This document shows positions 8,625-16,454 of a stretch of 64,000 nt of DNA, piece after piece. This stretch comes from Eggerthellaceae bacterium (lineage in GTDB: Bacteria > Actinomycetota > Coriobacteriia > Coriobacteriales > Eggerthellaceae): NCBI GenBank assembly GCA_910575165.1, contig CAJTDS010000001.1, positions 186,001-250,000 on the forward strand, given 5' to 3'. Every line of letters starts with the position of its first letter. Position 1 is the stretch's first letter. Under the pieces are notes generated by a model, which saw only the letters and a list, made by a program, of their open reading frames with translations, made no database searches and was not told the DNA's origin. The position numbers and the translations under genes are program-made.

Positions 8625-10412
8625 CTACTCTACTTCCTCGGGGATGTGCTCGATGGCCAGGGGGTTGCCGCTTCCGCCGCCACTGCCCTCGTCGCGAGTG
8701 CCCTCATCGCGAGCATCCGCATCGCCGCCGCCCGCGATGAAGCCGCCCACGCCGCAGCCGCCGCACAGGGCGCAGCCGGTGGGCGTGGCCGCCAAGCCGC
8801 CCAGGGCGCTTTCGCGCAGCTCGAAGGGGAGGGCGCGGCCCACGGCGTACAGGGCGTCAACAGTCTCGTCGAACCCGACCGCGCTTCCGGTGCCGGCCAA
8901 AGCTAGCTGGGCCGCGGTGAGCGCATTGGCCGCCCCGGTGGCGTTGCGCTTCTGGCAAGGGGCTTCCACCAGGCCGCCGATCGGGTCGCACACTAGGCCC
9001 AACAGCCCGGCGATGGCGATGGCCGCCGCGTCCAGGCACTGCTGCGGCGTGCCGCCCATGAGCTCCACAGCCGCGCTGGCCGCCATGGCCGAGGCCGCGC
9101 CCACTTCCGCTTGGCATCCACCTTCGGCACCGGCAACCGTTGCGTTGCGCATAACCAGCATGCCGATGGCCCCGGCGTTGGCAAGCCCGCGGGTCAGACG
9201 CTCGTCGGACAGCCCGAACACGTCCTGCAGAGCCATGAGCACGGCCGGCACCACCCCCGCCGACCCGGCTGTCGGGGCCGCCACGATGCGCCCCATGGAG
9301 GCGTTGGTCTCAAGCACTGCCTGGGAGTAAACGATTGCCCTGGTGAGCAGCCCGTCTCCCAGCGCCTTCTTCGACTCCACCGCATCCCACAGCTTCGCCG
9401 CCTCGCCGCCGATGAGTCCGCCCATGGACCTCACCGGGTGCGCAAGCGGCTCGGTTGCCGAGGCCTTCATCACCTGCAGCGCCTCGTTCAGGTAGCGGCG
9501 CGTGTCGTCCACGGCGATGTCCTGCGAGGCCAGCATCGCCCGCTCGCGGCGGCAGATGGCGTCCGACAGCGGGATGTCCTCTTGTTGGGCGTAGGCCAGA
9601 AGCTGGGCGCCCGTGGCGAAGTCCATGGTTTCGAACAGACTGGCGGCTTCCTCGGCGGAAAGCTCCGAGCCGAACCCTGTGGGCGTAAGGCCTTCTTCGC
9701 GCGCCTCCTCGTCGGTCATGGGCACGGACGTGGCGCCGAAGCGGTTGCTGGGTACGATGCGCACGCTGAGGATCTTGGGGTTTGCGGACAGCATCTGCTC
9801 GATGGCCGGCGGGATGGGGTCGTCAGTTTCCATGACGGTGTAGGCCACGTCGCCCTTCCGCTCGCGGAACAGCTTGGTGGTGGCAATGTTCACGTCCATC
9901 TCGGCCACGCACCGCGCGATGAAGGCCAGCACGCCGCGCACGTCGCGCTGCTTCACCACCAGCGAGTGGTATTCGCCCGTGAGCAGCACTTCCACGCCGT
10001 TGATCGACCGGATTTGGGCCGCCCCGCCGCCGATGGACTCGCCGCGCACCTGGGTGACGGCTCCGCTGGCATCGCGCACTGCTATGTCGACGGTGTTGGG
10101 ATGGTCGGTGTGAGCGGCGCTGTCGGGCACGAACGAGAAGCCAAGCCCGGCCGCCTCCGCTAGGGCGAAGGAGTCGCGGATGCGCAGGTCGTCGGTGGCA
10201 AGGCCCAGCATGCCGGCAACCAGGGCGCGGTCGGTGCCGTGGCCGCGGTAGGTTTGGGCGAAGCTGCCGTACAGCGTGAACGTCGCCTCCACCGGCTCGG
10301 CCGCAAGCAGCCGCCGCGCCATGAGGGCGATGCGCAGCGCTCCGGCCGTATGGGAGCTGGAGGGCCCCACCATGATGGGGCCGATCACATCACGAAGTCC
10401 GAAACTGCGCAT
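8625..10412 (-). CDS. sdaA: L-serine ammonia-lyase, single-chain iron-sulfur type
   Basis: 595 residues from ATG 10412, which follows GAAAGGACG. It deaminates L-serine to pyruvate and ammonia in the cytoplasm. The N-terminal (beta) domain starts SFGLRDVIGPIMVGPSSSHTAGA, the substrate-binding signature. An ACT-like region (YHSLVVKQRDVRGVLAFIA) follows. The alpha domain has QEDIPLSDAICRRE, VAAPTAGSAGVVPA and CDPIGGLVEAPCQKRNA; these Cys and the C-terminal CALCGGCGVGG fit the 4Fe-4S site of the oxygen-sensitive enzymes. In several bacteria alpha and beta are separate genes; here they are fused, as in SdaA/SdaB of Escherichia coli. A short acidic/Gly-rich tail follows the core. Confidence 0.93.
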   Translation of the reverse strand: MRSFGLRDVIGPIMVGPSSSHTAGALRIALMARRLLAAEPVEATFTLYGSFAQTYRGHGTDRALVAGMLGLATDDLRIRDSFALAEAAGLGFSFVPDSAAHTDHPNTVDIAVRDASGAVTQVRGESIGGGAAQIRSINGVEVLLTGEYHSLVVKQRDVRGVLAFIARCVAEMDVNIATTKLFRERKGDVAYTVMETDDPIPPAIEQMLSANPKILSVRIVPSNRFGATSVPMTDEEAREEGLTPTGFGSELSAEEAASLFETMDFATGAQLLAYAQQEDIPLSDAICRRERAMLASQDIAVDDTRRYLNEALQVMKASATEPLAHPVRSMGGLIGGEAAKLWDAVESKKALGDGLLTRAIVYSQAVLETNASMGRIVAAPTAGSAGVVPAVLMALQDVFGLSDERLTRGLANAGAIGMLVMRNATVAGAEGGCQAEVGAASAMAASAAVELMGGTPQQCLDAAAIAIAGLLGLVCDPIGGLVEAPCQKRNATGAANALTAAQLALAGTGSAVGFDETVDALYAVGRALPFELRESALGGLAATPTGCALCGGCGVGGFIAGGGDADARDEGTRDEGSGGGSGNPLAIEHIPEEVE

Positions 10413-10737
10413 GGTTCGTCCTTTCGGTTCTGCGGCCGGTTCGACCGCGGGGAAAGCACCCGCCGCTCGATGACGGAGGTGCCGGCCTATCGACTGCGGT
10501 TCCCGTAGCCTTCGATAGTGGCAGTATATCCGAGGTGCATACCCGTTTGTTCGCCGCTCGATCGAAGATGGACAAGTGTTAGACAAAGCTGTCCATGCGG
10601 GCAAGAGTGCGGAAGGTTGCTGGCTCTTTTGCACGCCTTTTCGCATAGGGCTTATCGATGGAAGTACGCAAAAGGAACACCTTCGGCTGCGCGGTCTCCG
10701 GCCGGCACGGCGTCAGAAGCGCGGAGCTGGAAGGCCG
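10413..10737. other. Intergenic region upstream of serine dehydratase
   Basis: Presumed promoter region of the leftward sdaA gene. I see no gene and no strong operator. It ends at the C-terminal remnant of a regulator gene. Confidence 0.35.
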
Positions 10738-10905
10738 TCAAGCAGGGCGCCTCTCGCGCCTTTCGCGCACGAAGTCGATGAAATTCTGAACTACGGGGCG
10801 GCAGTTCGCGCTGTAGGCGAAGCTGTGGCGGTAGTGGAACGCGGGAAGGAACGGCAGCGTGCGAAGGCTTTGGAACAGATGCGCCTGGTCCTGGGCGAGC
10901 CGGAC
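10738..10905 (-). pseudogene. C-terminal remnant of a LysR-type regulator
   Basis: A 55-codon open stretch, closed upstream by a stop at 10906-10908, has no start or ribosome site. It ends with ...PVVQNFIDFVRERR, which is how the effector-binding domain of LysR-type regulators usually ends, preceded by PFLPAFHYRHSFAYSANCR. The DNA-binding domain is gone: 10906-11237 has no in-frame continuation. It may once have regulated sdaA. The family call rests on a short match. Confidence 0.45.
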
Positions 10906-11237
10906 TCACGCATGCCCGCCGGCTCCGTCAAGGATTCGCGGCGGAGCCTCCGGGGAAGCCCGCATAATCGTCAGCTTCGTCAATTAAGCTTAATGAAACT
11001 GCCGATTTTGTATGATGTTTGCCTTGGTTAACCGGGGGCGAGGCGGGCTGCCGGGGTCGAGAGCGGGGAAGGGGCCGCAGGGGGGGAGGGGCCGCAGAGG
11101 GAAGGAGGCGACGGCGGGAGGTCGGAGAGGTGGGACGGGCAGATTTTACTTTCTCTTTACGTGCGGCTTACTCTGAGCGCTCATGAGCTTCGTAAGCTGT
11201 GCGCCAGCACGAGAAGGGGGCAGGCGCGGCTTCGGCT
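10906..11237. other. GC-rich intergenic DNA
   Basis: No gene recognised. It contains purine-rich runs (a G7 near 11082) and a T-rich TTTTACTTTCTCTTTACG at 11143-11160, which could belong to the promoter of the transporter gene. Confidence 0.3.
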
Positions 11238-11356
11238 AACGCGAGCCGCAGGCGCCCGCCGAACGCGAGCCGCAGGCGCCCGCAGACCGCAAGCTGCCAG
11301 CGAGTGCCGAATGCAAGCTGCCAGCGAGCGCAGACCGCAAGCTGCAAGCGCGGACG
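11238..11356 (+). repeat. Five 24-bp tandem repeats upstream of the phosphate transporter
   Basis: Units start at 11238, 11262, 11286, 11310 and 11334, e.g. AACGCGAGCCGCAGGCGCCC. Two subtypes exist (units 1-2 and 3-5). The array is in frame with the following gene and would encode 8-residue repeats if translation started further upstream, but the good ribosome site is at 11440. Confidence 0.75.
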
Positions 11357-11451
11357 ATTTCGGCCCGAAGCGCGCCCTTGGCTCTATGTGCCGCCGCCCA
11401 TGCGACCTGCGAATGGCGGCAACGACGACAACTGTCGCAAGGAGGCGTTGC

Positions 11452-12531
11452 ATGCACGAGTTTCTGCAGATAGGAATGGGCCTTCTGGGAGGCCTGGCCG
11501 TTTTCCTCTACGGTATGAACCTCATGAGCGGAAGCCTTCAGGAGGCGGCGGGCGACCGGATGCGCTCCATCCTGGCCGCCATGACGAAGAACCCGCTGGT
11601 GGGCGTGCTGGCGGGCGCGGTGGCCACGGCGGTGCTGCAAAGCTCCAGCGCCACCACGGTGATGACCATCGGCTTCGTGAGTGCGCGCCTGATGAGCCTT
11701 CGCCAGGCCATCCCCATCATCATGGGCGCCAACATCGGCACCACCATCACCGCGCAGCTGCTGGCGTTCAAATTGTCCGACTACGTGCTGGCCATCGTGT
11801 TCGCGGGCTTCATCTTTATGAGCCTGGCGAAGACCGAGCGCCGCAAGCTGGCGGGCAAGGCGCTGTTCGGCTTCGGGCTGCTGTTCCTAGGAATCGACAC
11901 CATGGGGGGCGTTATGAAGCCGCTGGCCGACAACCCCCTGTTCACCGATGCGATCGCCCAGGTAACGGGCGTGCCGGTGCTGGGTATTTTGGTAGGTACG
12001 CTCATGACTGTGGTGGTGCAAAGTTCAAGCGCTACCATCGCCGTGCTGCAGAACCTGGCGTCGGTGCCGGGCGCCGACGGCGGCAGCCTTATCGGGCTTG
12101 AGGGTGCCGTGCCCGTCCTGCTGGGCGACAACCTGGGCACCACCGTCACGGCGCTGTTGGCAGCCATCGGCCAGTCGCGCGACGCCAAGCGCGTGGCCCT
12201 TTCGCACTGCGTCTTCAATCTGTCGGGATGCCTGCTGTTCGTGTGGCTGGTAGGTCCCTTTGCCGCCGTGGTGGCCGCCATCCCGCCTGCCGGCCCCGAG
12301 GTGCAGGTCATCGCGCGGCAGATCGCCAACGCGCATACCCTGTTCAACGTGGCGATGACTGCGTTGTGGCTGCCCTGCGTGCCGGTGATGGCGAAGATCG
12401 TCATGGCGCTGCTGCCCGACCACCCGCGTCGCCCCCGCCGTCTTCGCCGGACGCACCTTGCGCCCGAGGAATCGCCGGCCGTTGCGGCGGTTCCCACCGC
12501 GGCGACTGCTCCCGACAGTGCGGCAGCCTAA
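11452..12531 (+). CDS. Na+/phosphate symporter (NptA/PF02690 type) without PhoU domain
   Basis: 359 residues from ATG 11452 (CAAGGAGG upstream). Two inverted repeats of the Na/Pi cotransporter fold carry the hallmark QSSSATT near residue 64 and QSSSATI near residue 190, each followed by GANIGTT / GDNLGTT. At least eight membrane segments. Family members in bacteria often end in a PhoU-like regulatory domain; here the C-terminus is only a short basic, then Ala-rich tail. A two-component pair follows, so control by phosphate is a reasonable inference. A GTG at 11161 would add about 97 low-complexity residues and is less likely. Confidence 0.9.
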   Translation: MHEFLQIGMGLLGGLAVFLYGMNLMSGSLQEAAGDRMRSILAAMTKNPLVGVLAGAVATAVLQSSSATTVMTIGFVSARLMSLRQAIPIIMGANIGTTITAQLLAFKLSDYVLAIVFAGFIFMSLAKTERRKLAGKALFGFGLLFLGIDTMGGVMKPLADNPLFTDAIAQVTGVPVLGILVGTLMTVVVQSSSATIAVLQNLASVPGADGGSLIGLEGAVPVLLGDNLGTTVTALLAAIGQSRDAKRVALSHCVFNLSGCLLFVWLVGPFAAVVAAIPPAGPEVQVIARQIANAHTLFNVAMTALWLPCVPVMAKIVMALLPDHPRRPRRLRRTHLAPEESPAVAAVPTAATAPDSAAA

Positions 12532-12647
12532 GGGTGCGGTCATTGGTGGTTGGCGTGCCCTTGGGCGTCGGCGTTTCAACGGTTGGGCGAAACGGGGAAG
12601 AGCGGGCCGCCGGGTGCTCTAGAATAGGCTGCGAAGGAAGGAGCCCC

Positions 12648-13478
12648 ATGGAGGAATCGCCGCTCATATACTATGTGGAGGACGACGAGCACGTCCGCGA
12701 CCTAACGTCCTACGCCCTGCGCCAGGCTGGCTTTCAGGTGCACGCCCTTCCGGAAGCGCGGAAGCGCGACTTCGTGGCCGAGTGCGCGAAGGCCCAACCG
12801 GCGGCGGTGCTGCTGGACATCATGCTGCCCGGCGACGACGGGATGGAGCTGCTGCGAGCGCTGCGAGCAAGTGACGCCACGGAGGCGATCCCCGTGCTGA
12901 TGTTGACGGCCAAGGGCACCGAGTTCGACAAGGTGGTTGGCCTGGACGCCGGCGCCGACGACTACCTGTCCAAGCCTTATGGCATGATGGAGCTCATCTC
13001 GCGGGTGAACGCCCTGGTAAGACGGGCGTCACGCCCTGCGCACGTGTCGGGGAAGGCCGCCGGCGCTGCTGGTGCCCCAGGCGCTGCTGGTGCCGCACGT
13101 GCAGCCAGCGCGCTAGGAGCTGCAAGCGCTGCCACCAACACCGCCGCAAGCGCGCCCGACTTAGACGACGTGCTGCGGGCGGGCGATATCGAGCTATCCC
13201 CGCTGGCGCGCACCGCAGAGGTGGGCGGCGTGGAGCTTGCCCTTACGCGCAAGGAGTTCGACCTGCTGCGCTTCCTCATGGAAAACCGCGGCCGCGTGCT
13301 CACCCGCGAGCAGTTGCTGCAAGCGGTGTGGGGTATCAGCTTCGTCGGCGAGACGCGCACGGTGGACATGCACGTAAAGACGCTGCGCAAGAAGTTGGCG
13401 CAGGCGCGTCCCGGCGCCGAAGAGGCCATTGTGACGGTACGCGGCTCGGGTTACCGTCTGCGGAAGGGCGACCGATGA
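12648..13478 (+). CDS. OmpR/PhoB-family response regulator
   Basis: 276 residues, ATG 12648 after GAAGGAAGGAG. Receiver domain: acidic pair ED..., phospho-acceptor D57 in LLDIML, LTA near 87 and K109 in LSKP. The winged-helix DNA-binding domain is C-terminal (LTRKEFDLLRFLMENRGRVLTREQLLQAVWG, then TVDMHVKTLRKKL and TVRGSGYRL; cut here into pieces). The linker is expanded by an Ala/Gly-rich low-complexity run of about 40 residues (roughly 128-165). The stop overlaps the kinase start (ATGA). The neighbouring phosphate transporter makes a PhoB-like role plausible. Confidence 0.92.
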   Translation: MEESPLIYYVEDDEHVRDLTSYALRQAGFQVHALPEARKRDFVAECAKAQPAAVLLDIMLPGDDGMELLRALRASDATEAIPVLMLTAKGTEFDKVVGLDAGADDYLSKPYGMMELISRVNALVRRASRPAHVSGKAAGAAGAPGAAGAARAASALGAASAATNTAASAPDLDDVLRAGDIELSPLARTAEVGGVELALTRKEFDLLRFLMENRGRVLTREQLLQAVWGISFVGETRTVDMHVKTLRKKLAQARPGAEEAIVTVRGSGYRLRKGDR

Positions 13479-14242
13479 GTGCCTCGCGAACGCGCAACGA
13501 AGAGCTGGCCAGGGCCGAGAAGATGCGGCGCGACTTTACGGCCAACGTGTCCCACGAGATGAAGACGCCCCTGCAGGTGATCTCCGGCTACGCTGAGCTG
13601 ATGGCCAACGGCCTGGTGCCGCCTGAAGACGTGCCGCGGTTCGCCAAGCTCATCTACGACGAATCCCAGGCCATGCGGGCGCTCATCGACGATGTGCTGG
13701 TGCTCTCGCGCTTAGATGAGGTCGCCCCCGACGCCGAAGACGCCGCCGACGTGGACCTGTCGGCGGCGGCGGAGCATGTGGCCCAGCGACTGGCGAAACC
13801 GGCGCGGGACGCAGGGGTGCGGCTGCGGGTGCAGCTTGAGCCCGTCCTGGTGCGCGGGAACGAGACGCTGCTGGAGCAGATGATCTACAACCTGGTGGAA
13901 AACGGCATCCGCTACAATCGCGAAGACGGCTTGGTGATCGTGGAAACCTCCGAAGAGCGGGCCGCCGACAACGCGCAGGTGGCGATCGTGCGGGTGAGCG
14001 ACACGGGCGCGGGCATTCCGCCGGACAAGCGCGACAAGGTGTTCGAGCGCTTCTACCGGCTGGAGAAGAGCCGCTCGAAGGAGACCGGCGGCACGGGGCT
14101 GGGCCTGGCTATCGTGAAGCACGCGGCCCTCTACCACGGCGGCGACGTAACTGTGGAAAGCCAGGAAGACAAAGGCACCTGCTTCACCGTGCGCCTGCCC
14201 GTCGCGTCTTCATCGAGCGGCTCATGCGGGAGCTCGGGCTGA
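13475..14242 (+). CDS. Sensor-less histidine kinase (HisKA-HATPase core only)
   Basis: 255 residues; the ATG at 13475 overlaps the regulator stop. Phospho-acceptor H27 lies in FTANVSHEMKTPL. N box YNLVENGIRYN, G1 DTGAGIP and G2 GTGLGLAIVKH are intact. PhoR-type partners normally have one or two membrane helices and a PAS or HAMP region before HisKA; here only 20 residues precede the H box, so there is no input domain. The last about 12 codons (Ser/Gly rich) overlap a hipA-like remnant in another frame, so the original C-terminus may be changed. It may be a true cytosolic kinase or a truncated one that has lost signal control. Confidence 0.85.
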   Translation: MSASRTRNEELARAEKMRRDFTANVSHEMKTPLQVISGYAELMANGLVPPEDVPRFAKLIYDESQAMRALIDDVLVLSRLDEVAPDAEDAADVDLSAAAEHVAQRLAKPARDAGVRLRVQLEPVLVRGNETLLEQMIYNLVENGIRYNREDGLVIVETSEERAADNAQVAIVRVSDTGAGIPPDKRDKVFERFYRLEKSRSKETGGTGLGLAIVKHAALYHGGDVTVESQEDKGTCFTVRLPVASSSSGSCGSSG

Positions 14243-14413
14243 CCACCAGCCACGACCTCATCGTCATGGCGCGCTGCCTCTCTTACCGACGCGTTCTGGA
14301 TGAAGCGGGTCGACGAGGCGATCACCTGGGACGATGTCTCCCTGTACCGCAACCCCTTCGACGACGCGATTGTGCGCACTGCCTTCGATGGCATGGGCGC
14401 GTGTCTGGTGTAG
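14206..14413 (+). pseudogene. Remnant of a HipA-like kinase gene
   Basis: Reading from 14206 gives VFIERLMRELGLTTSHDLIV, and after a one-base shift near 14277 LTDAFWMKRVDEAITWDDVS then LYRNPFDDAIVRTAFDG. Several HipA-like proteins have the pattern alSltDtfWv....ltW.dVs.f.NpFd..va..afdG. No start, no kinase core, and a frameshift are present, so this is a fragment. It overlaps the end of the kinase gene. Confidence 0.55.
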
Positions 14414-14544
14414 CTCGGCGATTCCCCGTACTGCCCCGATACCCCTTGCAGGTACCCCTTTTCGGTATGGGGAACGCATTTTCCTGGTCGTAGAGTTTCC
14501 CCAGAGGTAATTCTGCGAAACGCACGGCGGGAAAGGGGTGGCTT

Positions 14545-15066
14545 GTGGGCACATACGATGCACGGCCGATTCGCTGGCAGTTCCCGCTTCTGCGCGACCA
14601 TCCGCAGCTGTCGTATCTGGATAGTGCCGCCACCTCCTAGGTGCCGAACTGCGTGCTGGAGGCGGGCACGCCCAACATCGCCGGCGCCGTGGGATTCGCC
14701 CGAGCCTGCGACTTCCTGGCATCCCTTGACCGCGAGGCGTTGCAGGTGCATACGCGCGAGCTGTGCAACCAGGTGATCGACTTGGTGTCGTCCCTCCGCG
14801 GGGCGCGCATCCTGGGCCCGCAGGAGCCGGGCTCCCACGATGCGCTGGTGTCGTTTGCCCTGGACGGCGTGCACCCCCACGATTTGGCGGAAGCCTTGGG
14901 CGAGCGCGGCGTGGCGGTGCGCGCCGGAAGCCACTGCGCCATGCCCATCCACCAGGAGCTGGGCGTGCCGGCCAGCCTGCGCGTGAGCTTCGGGGCCTAT
15001 TCCACCGAAGGCGACGTCGAACGGTTCGCAGGCGCGCTGCTGGAATGTTGGGAGGAACTGCGATGA
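14545..15066 (+). pseudogene. sufS: Cysteine desulfurase sufS with large internal deletion and in-frame amber
   Basis: From GTG 14545 (GGGAAAGGGG upstream) the product starts like SufS: FPLLRDHPQLSYLDSAATS, then TAG at 14638. The same frame goes on directly into the C-terminal part of SufS: LEAGTPNIAGAVGFARACDF, then RAGSHCAMPIHQELGVP (the active-site Cys loop) and LRVSFGAYSTEGDVE. About 240 residues, with the PLP lysine, are missing. In family members the residue after AATS is often Gln, so TAG may be a mutated CAG. The protein cannot work as a desulfurase. It overlaps a decayed sufU, so a former sufSU pair. Confidence 0.8.
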
Positions 15067-15400
15067 ACGACACCGTTATGCAGCTGCACCGAAATCCGCA
15101 GCATAAGGGCTCCCTTGACGAAGGATGCGTTGGGCCGCACCAGGCGCTGCCCTGCGGTCAGGCGGCCAACCCTCTGTGCGGCGACTCGGTGCGCTTCCAT
15201 GTGCTGCTTGAGGCTGTTCAGGCGCAAGCGGGTGCGAGCGCGGCGCCATCCCCGTTGCGAGAGCGGTCGGCTGCCGGTTCGGCCGCGCGCGAGGGCGGGG
15301 GAGGTGCCAAGCGCGCGTTCCAACAGCGTTACTCCCGCCGCCGTGGCAGCTTCGGGTTCTGGTGCGTCGTCGCAGGCCGTCGCTGCGAGCGCCTTCCCGC
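15063..15400 (+). pseudogene. sufU: Decayed Fe-S scaffold gene sufU
   Basis: ATG 15063 overlaps the sufS stop (ATGA). The first part reads HRNPQHKGSLD, then NPLCGDSVRFHVLLE, which is SufU/NifU-N-like with the first ligand Cys in place. Downstream, a different frame holds VAASGSGASSQAVAASAF, close to the expected GxGCAISQASAS but without its Cys. Frameshift and missing ligand mean no function. The exact end is not definable. Confidence 0.6.
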
Positions 15401-16014
15401 CCGATGCTTCGCCGTTGGCTGCCTCGCGCTGCGACGGGCTGCTGCCAGCCGTCGTCGCAGCTGCCGCCGGAGTTCCCCCGTTTGCAGGATTCGGCCCCGT
15501 TGTCGTTGCCCCCCTGCTTGCGGAATTCGGTCACATTTCCGTGACGGCTTCCGTTTCGGCGGGGAAAGGCAGCAGCAGCTTCGGGCGTCCCATACGCCGC
15601 GAGGCGCCCGCGGCCAGCACGCATATCCCTATGCTTGCCGCAGGAGCCCCAGAAACTGCGCGCCCCTGCGCTCGCATCTGTGCGTGTGCGGGGGCGTGCA
15701 TTCCCCTGGCGGCGTTTGCAGGCGCCGCCTTGCTTGCTCGGGCGTCGTTTCCGAGGCAACTATCGCGGAAGCCCCTTCAGGTGAGACCGTTAGAGCATCG
15801 CTTCGCACCGCCTCGCCCATCCTTTCCCGTGCCCTGCCGTCTGCCTGCTGTGTTGCCCATACCATACCGCCGCGAAACCGAAGAGGGCATACCCCGAAAG
15901 AGGTATTCGGAAAGCCCGCCGCCCCGCCCTGCACGTTCCGACGGCTGTCGCGTCATCAGACTCCGGCGCTTCTGCGAGCCCCCACTGCCTTCGCGCCTCA
16001 TCACAGCTGCTCGA
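15401..16014. other. Intergenic DNA after the suf remnants
   Basis: Long open frames exist here on several strands only because of high GC; their translations are Arg/Pro/Ala-rich and show no family. Further suf remnants could be hidden. Family A repeats follow. Confidence 0.35.
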
Positions 16015-16210
16015 TGTAACGGAAGACGTTTATGGCAATCGAAACCTGCCATAAACGTCTTCCGTTACAGAAAATCGTACATAACCGTCATCGGTTACAG
16101 TGTTTTCTGCCATAAACGTCGTTCGTTACACGGGCGATAGCTGGAGCGCGCCATAAACGTCTCCCGTTACATCGGAGGCCCGCGAAGCGCCACAACCGTC
16201 ACCGGTTACA
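16015..16210. repeat. Repeat family A, locus 2 (one inverted plus five direct units)
   Basis: Units at 16015-16037 (inverted), 16047-16069, 16080-16099, 16111-16130, 16152-16171 and 16191-16210. Units 1 and 2 form a perfect 23-bp inverted repeat with a 9-base loop. Unit cores alternate between AAACGTCTTCCGTT and AACCGTCATCGGTT types. Spacers of 10-20 bases are partly conserved with the other loci, e.g. TGTTTTCTGC. It lies 245 bases upstream of the adhesin start. Confidence 0.9.
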
Positions 16211-16454
16211 TCGTTTCCCGTCCGAATGCGGGCAACGCCTCGGCGCCGGAACGTGAAGGTGACATGACAGTTTCCTTAAGGTAACGGTTCGGCGAAACGA
16301 AATCGTTGCTGCAAGCCATCCGAATGGCTATTATGAGACTGGGTGAGAAGCGCGCACGATCATGTTCGGAATATATTCTGCCTGGTCATGGTTCTTCTCT
16401 CTTGAGAGGCAAACGCCGGTTTTCGCAAGGGGCCGGTGGGGGATAGGAGTTGCA

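Noticed and set aside
14638-14640. In-frame TAG of sufS as recoded amino acid (pyrrolysine or similar)
   Set aside because: The gene lacks about 240 residues including the PLP lysine, so readthrough would not give an active enzyme.
14763-16140. Long plus-strand open frames after sufU as new genes
   Set aside because: Arg/Pro/Ala-rich low complexity, no start site, and overlap with suf remnants in other frames.
16362-16454. Upstream ATG as the adhesin start
   Set aside because: No ribosome site, and it would put about 30 residues before a complete signal peptide.
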